Source: Pseudarthrobacter polychromogenes (GTDB lineage Bacteria; Actinomycetota; Actinomycetes; Actinomycetales; Micrococcaceae). Taken from it: a stretch of 64,000 bases of DNA. The stretch covers positions 129,742 through 193,741 of the forward strand of contig NZ_BMKU01000007.1 of NCBI RefSeq assembly GCF_014644495.1. Reading direction: 5' to 3'. This document shows, in pieces, positions 43,412 to 50,764 of the stretch; the first letter of the stretch is position 1, and the number at the start of each line of letters is the position of its first letter. The position numbers were made by a program, and so were the translations under genes. Under the pieces are notes generated by a model. The model was not told the DNA's origin and ran no database searches. It worked only from the letters and a program-made list of their open reading frames with translations.

Positions 43412-43459
43412 TGCATTCAGAATGCAAGTTTTCATACCCAAGTTCTACAGCTTGTAGAA
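43412..43459 (-). promoter_or_regulatory. hmp promoter region with NsrR box
   Basis: TGCATTC-T-GAATGCA (43412-43426 on the minus strand) matches the NsrR-type operator form of two ATGCATTT-like half-sites around one central base. A second perfect repeat, TTCTACA-AGC-TGTAGAA, is at 43443-43459. TTTCTA and TATGAA, 18 bp apart, could be the -35/-10, which would put the NsrR box over the transcription start. Confidence 0.65.
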
Positions 43460-43530
43460 ATCTGACGCAAATCGGCCGGTAACAGAGTCTTCCGAAGGGG
43501 TGCCGGAGGGCAGTTCGAACAGACACGGGT

Positions 43531-43980
43531 TCAGAGCCCCGGGCGCAGTCCGATCATGTCGAAGACGGGGGCCATCTGCCGGGAACCCGGGAGGTCCGCT
43601 ATCACCACGGAATCGAGTTCCCGGTAAAAAGCTTCCCGGGCCCGGGCCAGCGCTGCGCGGAGCCTGCACTCGTTGATCAGCGGGCAGTTGCCCCCGGGGG
43701 CCGCGCAATCCGCTGCGTCTGTCCGGGTGTCGAGCTGGCGCAGGACCTGCCCAACGGTGGCAACGCGGCCGGCGTGGCTGAGCCGGGAACCGCCTGCCCG
43801 GCCGCGGACCACCTCGATCAGTCCCAGGCTGCGGAGCTTCGTCATCGCTTTGCTCACATGGTTGTAGGGGGTTCCCACCGAGTCGGCAATGTTTTGTGTT
43901 GTCAGCAACGCGCCACCTGGAGCCGCCGCAAGCACCATCAAAGCCCGGAGGCTCACGTCGGCGAAGGCGTTAATCTTCAT
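43531..43980 (-). CDS. nsrR: Rrf2-family regulator, NsrR-like
   Basis: A 149-residue Rrf2 protein. The winged helix covers LLTTQNIADSVGTPYNHVSKAMTKLRSLGLIEVVRGRAGG. A cluster-ligating Cys triad C-x6-C-x5-C is in DCAAPGGNCPLINEC. NsrR uses a NO-sensitive Fe-S cluster to repress NO-detoxification genes. The position directly upstream of hmp in the same direction and the NsrR box between them support the assignment. GAGG lies 6 nt before ATG 43980. Confidence 0.92.
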   Translation of the reverse strand: MKINAFADVSLRALMVLAAAPGGALLTTQNIADSVGTPYNHVSKAMTKLRSLGLIEVVRGRAGGSRLSHAGRVATVGQVLRQLDTRTDAADCAAPGGNCPLINECRLRAALARAREAFYRELDSVVIADLPGSRQMAPVFDMIGLRPGL

Positions 43981-43995
43981 GGGGGCCTCGCCGGT

Positions 43996-44499
43996 CTAGT
44001 CCACCCAGATGGCAGGCTCGCTGGCGTCGGCGGCCAGTTCGCCGAATTCCCACGTCTGCGTCCCGGCGTTGGCCGCGTAGGGCAGCACGGCTGCGAAGAC
44101 AGATCCGTCGCGGTGCTCGGCTGCCACGTGGATGGCGTCGGAGTCCTCCTCAACCAGCAGGATGTCGCACACGATGGCGGCAGCCCGGAAGTCCTCCCGG
44201 TTCTGCTGCAGCAGGGCGGTGAGGTCGTTGATCATGGCCTCGGCGTCGAAGTCCCCGTCCGAACCTTCGCCGGCATCTGCCGGAGAGACCGCCACCAGCC
44301 GCACCTCGCCGTCGTTCTGTACGGTCAGCGCGAAGGGGAGGAAGACGCCGTTGCGCTGGAGTTGTTCCTGGGCAGCGCTGACGCCCGTCCCCAGGAGGTT
44401 CTCCAGGTCCGTTGCCGTGCCCTCGGGTACTGAGTCCCGCCAGGAGTCCTGGTGGCCGGAACCCTGTTCCTGGGTTGCGGGCCCCGTGCTTTCCGTCAT
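43996..44499 (-). CDS. conserved-looking hypothetical protein
   Basis: A 167-residue acidic soluble protein without signal peptide or TM helix. A disordered N-tail (first 25 residues) is followed by a mixed alpha/beta domain: FLPFALTVQNDGEVRLVAVSP, a helix with LTALLQQNREDFRAAAIV, and the C-terminal WEFGELAADASEPAIWVD. I do not recognise the family. It starts 6 nt after manB and ends 15 nt before nsrR, so it is probably co-transcribed with both. Confidence 0.7.
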   Translation of the reverse strand: MTESTGPATQEQGSGHQDSWRDSVPEGTATDLENLLGTGVSAAQEQLQRNGVFLPFALTVQNDGEVRLVAVSPADAGEGSDGDFDAEAMINDLTALLQQNREDFRAAAIVCDILLVEEDSDAIHVAAEHRDGSVFAAVLPYAANAGTQTWEFGELAADASEPAIWVD

Positions 44500-44505
44500 G
44501 CTGTC

Positions 44506-45924
44506 CTACGCCCGGACAATCGCCAGGACCCGGTCCCGGATGCGTTCCATGGTGGCCTGGTCCGTGGCTTCCGCGTTGAGCCGGAGGAAGGGCTCGGTGT
44601 TGGACGGCCGCAGGTTGAACCAGTAGCTGCCGTCGTTGGCCGTGAACGTGCTGCCGTCCAGGTTATCGATGGTGACGTCTTCGCCGGCGAAATCTGCGCG
44701 GACGCGCTCTACGGCAGCGGGCTTGTCCTCCACTTCGGAGTTGATTTCACCGGAGCTGACGTAGGGCTCGTATTCCCGGCCCAGTTCGGACAGGGGGCCG
44801 TCCTGTTCGCCCAGGGCTGCCAGGACGTGCATGGCCGCCAGCATGCCCGTGTCAGCGTTCCAGAAGTCGCGGAAGTAGAAGTGGGCCGAGTGTTCGCCGC
44901 CGAAGACCGCGCCTTCCTCTGCCATGACGGCCTTGATGAAGGAATGGCCCACGCGGGTGCGGACGGCGCGGCCGCCGTCGTGCTCTACGAGCTCTGATAC
45001 GGCGCGTGAGGTGAGCAGGTTGTGGATGATCGTGGGTGTTGCTTCACCCTGTGCCTTCGCGCGGGCGATCTCGCGGCGCGCTACCATGCCGGTGATGGCC
45101 GACGGCGACACAGGGTTGCCCTTTTCATCCACCACGAAGCAGCGGTCGGCGTCGCCGTCGAAGGCAAGGCCGATGTCTGCGCCGTGCTTTACCACTGCCG
45201 CCTGCAGGTCGCGGAGGTTTTCCGGCTCCAGCGGGTTGGCCGGGTGGTTGGGGAAGGATCCGTCCAGCTCGAAGTACAGGGGAACGATGTCAAGGGGAAG
45301 CTTGGGGAGCAGGGTGTCGCCCAGCACAGCGGGGGTGGTGAGGCCGGCCATGCCGTTGCCCGCGTCCACCACTACCTTGAGCGGCCGGGAGCCGGAAAGG
45401 TCCACCAGCTTGCGGAGGTACTCGGAGTAGTCCTTGAGTACGTCCCTGACGCCGATCTGCCCGCGTTTTTCGGCCACGGGCATGGAACCTGCATTGAGGT
45501 ACTGCTCGGCCAGCGCCTGGATGTCCTTGAGCCCGGACTCGGAGGAGATGGGCACTGCGCCGGCCTTGGACATCTTGATGCCGTTGTAGCCGGCAGGGTT
45601 GTGGCTGGCGGTGAAGGTGGCGCCGGCACGGTTCAGGTAACCGCAGGCAAAGTAGAGCTCATCAGTGGAGATCAGGTCCAGCAGCTCAACGTTGGCGCCA
45701 CGGGTGGCTGCGCCGTTGGCGAAAGCCTTGCTGAAGTCCGGGGAGGACGGGCGCATGTCGCCGCCCACCAGGATGGTCTGGCCTTCGAGTTTGAGGACGT
45801 CCACGAAAGCGGCCCCCACGGCTTCGACGATTTCGGCGGTGATGGACTCGCCTACGATGCCCCGGACGTCGTACGCCTTGAAGGATGCCGAAAGGTCAAA
45901 AGCCGTTGTCTGTTCGCTAGTCAC
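44506..45924 (-). CDS. manB: phosphomannomutase/phosphoglucomutase
   Basis: A 472-residue alpha-D-phosphohexomutase. The phosphoserine loop is TFTASHNPAGYNG, the metal loop is FDGDADRCF, the sugar-binding loop is GGEHSAHFYF, and the phosphate-binding loop is RPSNTEPFLRLNAEA. It supplies mannose-1-phosphate or glucose-1-phosphate for glycan and GDP-mannose synthesis. GTG 45924 has TAAGAT 7 nt upstream and no ribosome binding site. The longer frame to 46293 crosses the divergent recQ promoter and start. Confidence 0.92.
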   Translation of the reverse strand: MTSEQTTAFDLSASFKAYDVRGIVGESITAEIVEAVGAAFVDVLKLEGQTILVGGDMRPSSPDFSKAFANGAATRGANVELLDLISTDELYFACGYLNRAGATFTASHNPAGYNGIKMSKAGAVPISSESGLKDIQALAEQYLNAGSMPVAEKRGQIGVRDVLKDYSEYLRKLVDLSGSRPLKVVVDAGNGMAGLTTPAVLGDTLLPKLPLDIVPLYFELDGSFPNHPANPLEPENLRDLQAAVVKHGADIGLAFDGDADRCFVVDEKGNPVSPSAITGMVARREIARAKAQGEATPTIIHNLLTSRAVSELVEHDGGRAVRTRVGHSFIKAVMAEEGAVFGGEHSAHFYFRDFWNADTGMLAAMHVLAALGEQDGPLSELGREYEPYVSSGEINSEVEDKPAAVERVRADFAGEDVTIDNLDGSTFTANDGSYWFNLRPSNTEPFLRLNAEATDQATMERIRDRVLAIVRA

Positions 45925-45931
45925 GGGCTTT

Positions 45932-45937
45932 ATCTTA
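45932..45937 (-). promoter_or_regulatory. -10 hexamer of leaderless manB
   Basis: TAAGAT on the minus strand ends 7 nt before GTG 45924. Confidence 0.4.
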
Positions 45938-46073
45938 CGGTGCAGCCGGATCTCGGCAATTGAGGGAGGGCTATGTTTGTGGATAAGCACATCTGGAGTA
46001 ATCGCCTTCGGCCCCCTTGGTGTCCGAAATCCACATAGCAGTGGCCGTGCTCTTGGGTGTCGGACGTGGCTGG

Positions 46074-46079
46074 GATACT
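46074..46079 (+). promoter_or_regulatory. -10 hexamer of leaderless recQ
   Basis: GATACT ends 6 nt before ATG 46086, with no Shine-Dalgarno sequence. Confidence 0.35.
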
Positions 46080-46085
46080 GAATCA

Positions 46086-48335
46086 ATGGTCGATAACCAG
46101 CACGCCAGATTTCCTGAACCAGCTTTAACCGAAACCGCACTCTCCGAACCAGCATTTTCCGAAACCAGGCTTTCTGAATCTGCAACCACGGACGGCCCTC
46201 CCTCGACAGCAACGCATGCACAGGCCCTCGAGGTTCTCCGCGAGCTGGTCGGCAACCCGACGGCAGGCTTCCACGAGGGCCAGTTCGAAGCAATCGAGGC
46301 GTTGGTCGACGGCGGCCGGAGGGCCCTGGTTGTCCAGCGCACCGGCTGGGGAAAATCGGCAGTCTACTTCGTGGCTTCGCTGCTGCTACGGCGCAGGGGC
46401 GCCGGGCCCACCCTCATCGTTTCGCCCCTCCTGGCCCTGATGCGGGACCAGGTGGCTGCCGCCGCCCGCGCCGGGGTGCGGGCAGTGGCCATCAACTCAG
46501 CCAACCAGCTGGAATGGGACACCGTCCGCGAACAGCTCGCCGCTGACCAGGTGGACGTCCTGCTGGTGTCGCCGGAAAGGCTGACCAACCCCTCCTTCCG
46601 CGAAAACCAGCTGCCGGAACTGATCCGGCGGACCGGCCTGCTGGTGATTGACGAGGCCCACTGCATTTCCGACTGGGGCCACGATTTCCGCCCCGACTAC
46701 CGCCGGATCGCGGACCTGATTACCCAGTTGCCGGACACGGTCCCGGTGCTCGCCACCACCGCCACGGCCAACTCGCGGGTTGTGCACGACATAGAGGAGC
46801 AGCTCGGGGCTGGCGTCCTGACAATCCGCGGTGCGCTTGGCCGGGACTCCCTGCGGCTGGGCGTCCTGTCCCTCCCAGACGCCAAACAGCGCCTTGGCTG
46901 GCTGCTGACGCATCTGGCGGACCTGCCGGGCAGCGGAATTATCTACACCCTGACGGTGTCCGCCGCAGAGGACACGGCCCGGCTGCTGGCCGAGGCCGGC
47001 CACGAAGTGCTCGCCTATACGGGCCGCACCGACCCCGCCGACAGGGAGCGGGCAGAACAGCTCCTGAAGGACAACCAGGTCAAGGCCCTTGTGGCCACCT
47101 CAGCCCTGGGGATGGGCTTCGACAAACCAGACCTGGGCTTCGTGGTCCACCTCGGCGCGCCCTCTTCACCCGTTGCGTACTACCAGCAGGTGGGGCGTGC
47201 GGGCCGTGGGGCGGCCAACGCCGACGTCCTGCTGCTTCCCGGTGCCGAGGACCGCGACATCTGGCAGTACTTCGCCACCGCCTCCATGCCCTCTGAAGAG
47301 AAGGCAGCGGCCGTCCTTACCGCCCTGGCAGAAGCAGGCACCGCACTTTCCACCGTTGCCCTGGAAGCGCGGGTAGACCTTCGCCGAACCCCGCTTGAAC
47401 TGCTGCTGAAGGTCCTCTCGGTGGACGGGGCAGTGGAACGGGTGGGCGGCGGATGGCGGTCCACCGGCCAGCCCTGGATATACGACGCCGAGCGGTACCA
47501 GCGCATTTCTGAAGCCCGCGTGGACGAGCAGGACTCCATGGTGATTTACCAGGACACGGCCGGTTGCCGGATGGAGTACATCACCTCAGTCCTGGACGAC
47601 GAGACCGCGCACGCCTGTGGCCGGTGCGACAACTGCGCCGGTCAGTGGTTCCGGGCAGACATCGCGGAACAGGCCACGGCCGCGGCCAGCCAGACCCTCA
47701 ACAGGGCGGGCGGTGTGCTGGAGGCGCGGCTGCAGTGGCCCAGCGGAATGGACCGCCTCGGAGTTCCGGTGAAGGGAAAGCTCAAACCCGGAGAAGGGCT
47801 CGCGGAGGGGCGCGTCCTGGCAAGGCTTACCGATCTTGGCTGGGGCGGTGCACTGCGCGAGCTGTTCGCGGCCGGCGCCGCAGACCGGCCGGTGGATCCG
47901 GACATGCTGCAAGCCTGCGTCCAGGTTCTGCGCGAGTGGGGCGCCGGAGACTCACGCAATCCCGGCTGGAGCGGGGTGGGACGGCCTGCAGCCATTGTCA
48001 GCGTCCCCTCGCGAGGCAAGCCTGAGTTGGTGGGCTCCCTTGCCAGGGGCATTTCCGAAACCGGGCGCATCCCGTACCTGGGAGAGCTGCAGCTGGCCCA
48101 CGGGGGTCCCACCGGAAGCCGCGGCGGCAACAGTGCCTACCGCCTGGCTGGGGTGTGGGACCGCCTGGTGGTGGGGCCGGAACTTGAGGCGGCGCTGGGC
48201 TCCCTGCAGGGCGGCAGCGTAATGCTGATAGACGACATCGTGGACAGCAGGTGGACGCTCACAGTTGCCGGCCGGGCGCTTCGCCAGGCAGGTGCGGGAG
48301 CTGTCCTTCCCCTGGTGCTGGCGCAGGCCGGCTGA
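46086..48335 (+). CDS. recQ: RecQ-family DNA helicase with C-terminal phosphoribosyltransferase-like domain
   Basis: A 749-residue protein. A repetitive Ser/Glu/Thr N-tail precedes the helicase core: Walker A in RTGWGKSAVYF, motif Ia VSPLLALMRDQ, DEAH box VIDEAHCISDWGHDFRPDY, TATAN, and motifs V-VI ATSALGMGFDKPD and YYQQVGRAGRG. The zinc cluster is C-R-M-E-Y...CGRCDNC. After about residue 560 an extra region ends in GSVMLIDDIVDSRWTLTVAGRAL, which resembles the PRPP loop of type I phosphoribosyltransferases. No HRDC domain is apparent. It likely unwinds 3'-5' in DNA repair; the role of the C-terminal domain is unknown. Confidence 0.88.
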   Translation: MVDNQHARFPEPALTETALSEPAFSETRLSESATTDGPPSTATHAQALEVLRELVGNPTAGFHEGQFEAIEALVDGGRRALVVQRTGWGKSAVYFVASLLLRRRGAGPTLIVSPLLALMRDQVAAAARAGVRAVAINSANQLEWDTVREQLAADQVDVLLVSPERLTNPSFRENQLPELIRRTGLLVIDEAHCISDWGHDFRPDYRRIADLITQLPDTVPVLATTATANSRVVHDIEEQLGAGVLTIRGALGRDSLRLGVLSLPDAKQRLGWLLTHLADLPGSGIIYTLTVSAAEDTARLLAEAGHEVLAYTGRTDPADRERAEQLLKDNQVKALVATSALGMGFDKPDLGFVVHLGAPSSPVAYYQQVGRAGRGAANADVLLLPGAEDRDIWQYFATASMPSEEKAAAVLTALAEAGTALSTVALEARVDLRRTPLELLLKVLSVDGAVERVGGGWRSTGQPWIYDAERYQRISEARVDEQDSMVIYQDTAGCRMEYITSVLDDETAHACGRCDNCAGQWFRADIAEQATAAASQTLNRAGGVLEARLQWPSGMDRLGVPVKGKLKPGEGLAEGRVLARLTDLGWGGALRELFAAGAADRPVDPDMLQACVQVLREWGAGDSRNPGWSGVGRPAAIVSVPSRGKPELVGSLARGISETGRIPYLGELQLAHGGPTGSRGGNSAYRLAGVWDRLVVGPELEAALGSLQGGSVMLIDDIVDSRWTLTVAGRALRQAGAGAVLPLVLAQAG

Positions 48336-48410
48336 CGCCGGAGATGCCAAGACCAGCGGGCTGACGCCGGGCCAGCTGGCGCAAATCCCGCTGAGCCAAG
48401 CCCGCTGTGT

Positions 48411-49844
48411 TCAGACCCGTTGGGCCCTGCGCTGGCTGACTTCCGCGCCGGCGTGCCGCGGCAGGAACAGGCTGTCCGCGGTGCTCGCGAGCATCAGCAC
48501 CGCCATCGCGAGGAATGCTCCGCGGAAGGGGCCGGCGGCGTCGGAAGGGAAAGCACTGAGTCCGTCGAACAGCCGGATGAGCAGGGCTCCAACGGCGATG
48601 CCGGCGGCGGCAGCGAGCTGGACCAGTGTTGCTGAGACCACGTTCGCCGAGGTGAGCTGCGCAGGGGCGATGTCCGCGTACTGGACCGAGGCGTAGGCGG
48701 AGAAACCCATGGAGCGGAAGGCCCCGCTGCAGACCAGCAGTGCAAAGGTCAACGGCTCGGGGGTGTCCGCGGTCAGCAGGGCACAGAGGGCGAAGGTCGC
48801 TGCGGAAGCCAAGGAGGCAAACACGAGCATTGCCTTGAAGCCAAAGCGCCGGATCAGGGGAGTTGTGGCCGGCTTGATGCCGATGTTGCCGATAAAGACC
48901 GCAGCCACCATGGCACCGGCTTGCAGGGGGGCCCAGCCGAACCCGGCCTGGAACATCAGCGGCAGCAGGAAGGGGACGGAGCTGATGGTCAGCCGGTAGG
49001 CGAACCCGCCGGTTGCCATCGCCCTGAATGTGCGGGTGCTGAAAACACCCAGGTCAAAGAGTGGATTGCGGGCCCGGCGCATCCAGAGCACGGCGCACGC
49101 CAGGGCAACCGCTCCTGATGCGGCACTCAGGGCAGCCCACGGAGCATCCGGGTGCGTGCTCGCCAGTTCGAGGCCCACCACCAGCGCCGCCACCCCGAGC
49201 GTGGTGAGGGCCAGCCCCAGCCAGTCCAGCCGCCGCCCGCCGTCGCCCGCTCCTGCAGGCACCAGCCGGAGAGCCGCCAGGAATGCGGCTGCACCCAGGG
49301 GCAGGTTGATCAGGAAAATCCAGTGCCAGGACAGGTACGTAGTCAGCGCACCGCCAACCAGCGGAGCCAGGACGGGTGCAAGCAGCCCGGGCCATACCAG
49401 GAACGCGGTGGCGCGCAGGAGGTCGGCTTTGGGCGTCCCGCGAAGGACCACGAGGGTTCCCACCGGCACCATCATGGCACCGCCAAATCCCTGGGCGATC
49501 CTGCTGAGGGTGAGCGCGGTGAGGTCCTGGCTGAGCGAACACGCGAGTGACGCGATGGTGAAGATGGCGATGGCGAGGCAAAAGACCCGGCGGGCGCCGA
49601 ACCGTTCTGCAAGCCAGCCACTGAGCGGAATGCCCATGGCAACGGTGAGCAGGTAGGCAGTCATGGTGATGTTGACGTCCGGGGCCGGCACCCGGAAGTC
49701 GGCAGCGATATTGGGGATGGCCGTTGTGAGGACGGTGCCGTCGAGGAATTCCATAAAGAAGGTGGCGGCCACCAGGAGGGCCAGGCGGGGACTCCATGCC
49801 TGGGCGGTCCCGGGTGTTCCATCCACGGTGTTGCTTGCTGCCAT
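48411..49844 (-). CDS. MFS drug-efflux transporter, DHA2 (EmrB/QacA) type
   Basis: A 477-residue, roughly 14-helix proton-coupled exporter. TM1 carries the DHA2 motif FFMEFLDGTVLTTAIPNIAADF, loop 2-3 has GWLAERFGARRVF (motif A), and the TM4-5 region has RIAQGFGGAMMVPVGTLVVLR and the motif C-like GPLVGG form (APLVGGALTTYLSWHW). ATG 49844 follows AGGATGAACGG. It stands alone between recQ and tRNA-Ser(GCU). Substrate not predictable. Confidence 0.88.
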   Translation of the reverse strand: MAASNTVDGTPGTAQAWSPRLALLVAATFFMEFLDGTVLTTAIPNIAADFRVPAPDVNITMTAYLLTVAMGIPLSGWLAERFGARRVFCLAIAIFTIASLACSLSQDLTALTLSRIAQGFGGAMMVPVGTLVVLRGTPKADLLRATAFLVWPGLLAPVLAPLVGGALTTYLSWHWIFLINLPLGAAAFLAALRLVPAGAGDGGRRLDWLGLALTTLGVAALVVGLELASTHPDAPWAALSAASGAVALACAVLWMRRARNPLFDLGVFSTRTFRAMATGGFAYRLTISSVPFLLPLMFQAGFGWAPLQAGAMVAAVFIGNIGIKPATTPLIRRFGFKAMLVFASLASAATFALCALLTADTPEPLTFALLVCSGAFRSMGFSAYASVQYADIAPAQLTSANVVSATLVQLAAAAGIAVGALLIRLFDGLSAFPSDAAGPFRGAFLAMAVLMLASTADSLFLPRHAGAEVSQRRAQRV

Positions 49845-49970
49845 CCGTTCATCCTGCCACCGGCAGAACATGCGGGGCCCCCGGTGTCCTTACCCCGGAC
49901 GCAGGAACCGGACAGAAAGGCCCTGGTGCCCAAAGGCCTGGATCCCAAAAGCCAAAGAGCCCGGGAACGC

Positions 49971-49998
49971 AAAAAGGCCCCGGTCCAGGACCGGGGCC
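49971..49998 (-). terminator. terminator of tRNA-Ser(GCU)
   Basis: GGCCCCGGTCC pairs with GGACCGGGGCC and is followed on the minus strand by TTTTT, beginning 7 nt after the tRNA. Confidence 0.85.
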
Positions 49999-50004
49999 AA
50001 AACG

Positions 50005-50092
50005 CGGAGACGGGGGGATTTGAACCCCCGGTGGAGTTGTGCCCCACACTTCATTAGCAGTGAAGCCCATTCGGCCGCTCTGGCACGTCTCC
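50005..50092 (-). tRNA. tRNA-Ser (anticodon GCU)
   Basis: Acceptor GGAGACG/CGTCTCC, anticodon stem CTTCA/TGAAG with loop CTGCTAA (GCT), a long variable arm and T-arm GGGGG-TTCAAAT-CCCCC. CCA is not encoded. Confidence 0.95.
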
Positions 50093-50206
50093 AATTGCTA
50101 TTCCTAGCCCACCAAGGATACGCAGAACGGGCCATGCAGTGCAAAACGGATCACCGGCCCGCTCACAGCATTCCTCACACCGCACCGGAGTTGTCCTCGG
50201 CCGGCG

Positions 50207-50764
50207 TCACGCCACGGGCTGTTCCGCCCGGACCATCCTGATTTCGCGGAGGTGTTCCCAGTCCGGAATTGTGTCCGCGGCCCCGTCCGGTTCGAAGCCG
50301 AAGTGCCGGTAGAAGCCGATGGCGCGCCCGTTGTCCGCGGCCACCCACAGGGTCGCGGCGCTGGTGCCCAGGGCGGCCTCGAGGAGGCGGCGTCCCAGGC
50401 CCAGCCCCTGGTGTGACGCCAGCAGGTACAGTCCCCAAAGTTCCAGGTCTCCGGACGACGGCGGCGCGGCAGCATGCGTCGTATCCCCGGGGGGCACGTG
50501 GTGGACGCCCGCAAATCCAACCAAGGTGCCGCCGTCGGACGCCACCCACACGACCCCCGGTTCGGCTGACTCCAGCAGGTGCCGCCAGAGGGGCAGCCGG
50601 TCAGCCGGGACCCGGGAGGCGAGAAACCCGTAGGAGAGCATCCCGCGGTAGGTCTCCTGCCAGCAGCGGACGTGGACCTCCGCCAGCCGTTCAACGTCGG
50701 CAGGTTCCGCCCGCCGCAGGTCCAGACCCACCTCTACGCCAGGCCGCCTGCCAGGGCCTTCCAC
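50207..50764 (-). CDS. GNAT-family N-acetyltransferase
   Basis: A 185-residue acetyltransferase (174 if started at GTG 50731). The order is LRRAEPADVERLAEVHVRCWQETYRG, a central LVGFAGVH strand, the acetyl-CoA loop HQGLGLGRRLLEAAL (Q-x-x-G-x-G) and the C-terminal ADNGRAIGFYRHFGFEPDG. The substrate is unknown. The start overlaps the 3' end of the upstream peptidase: GTG 50764 gives a 31-nt overlap, while GTG 50731 begins just inside the domain without overlap. Neither has a strong ribosome binding site. Confidence 0.85.
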   Translation of the reverse strand: MEGPGRRPGVEVGLDLRRAEPADVERLAEVHVRCWQETYRGMLSYGFLASRVPADRLPLWRHLLESAEPGVVWVASDGGTLVGFAGVHHVPPGDTTHAAAPPSSGDLELWGLYLLASHQGLGLGRRLLEAALGTSAATLWVAADNGRAIGFYRHFGFEPDGAADTIPDWEHLREIRMVRAEQPVA

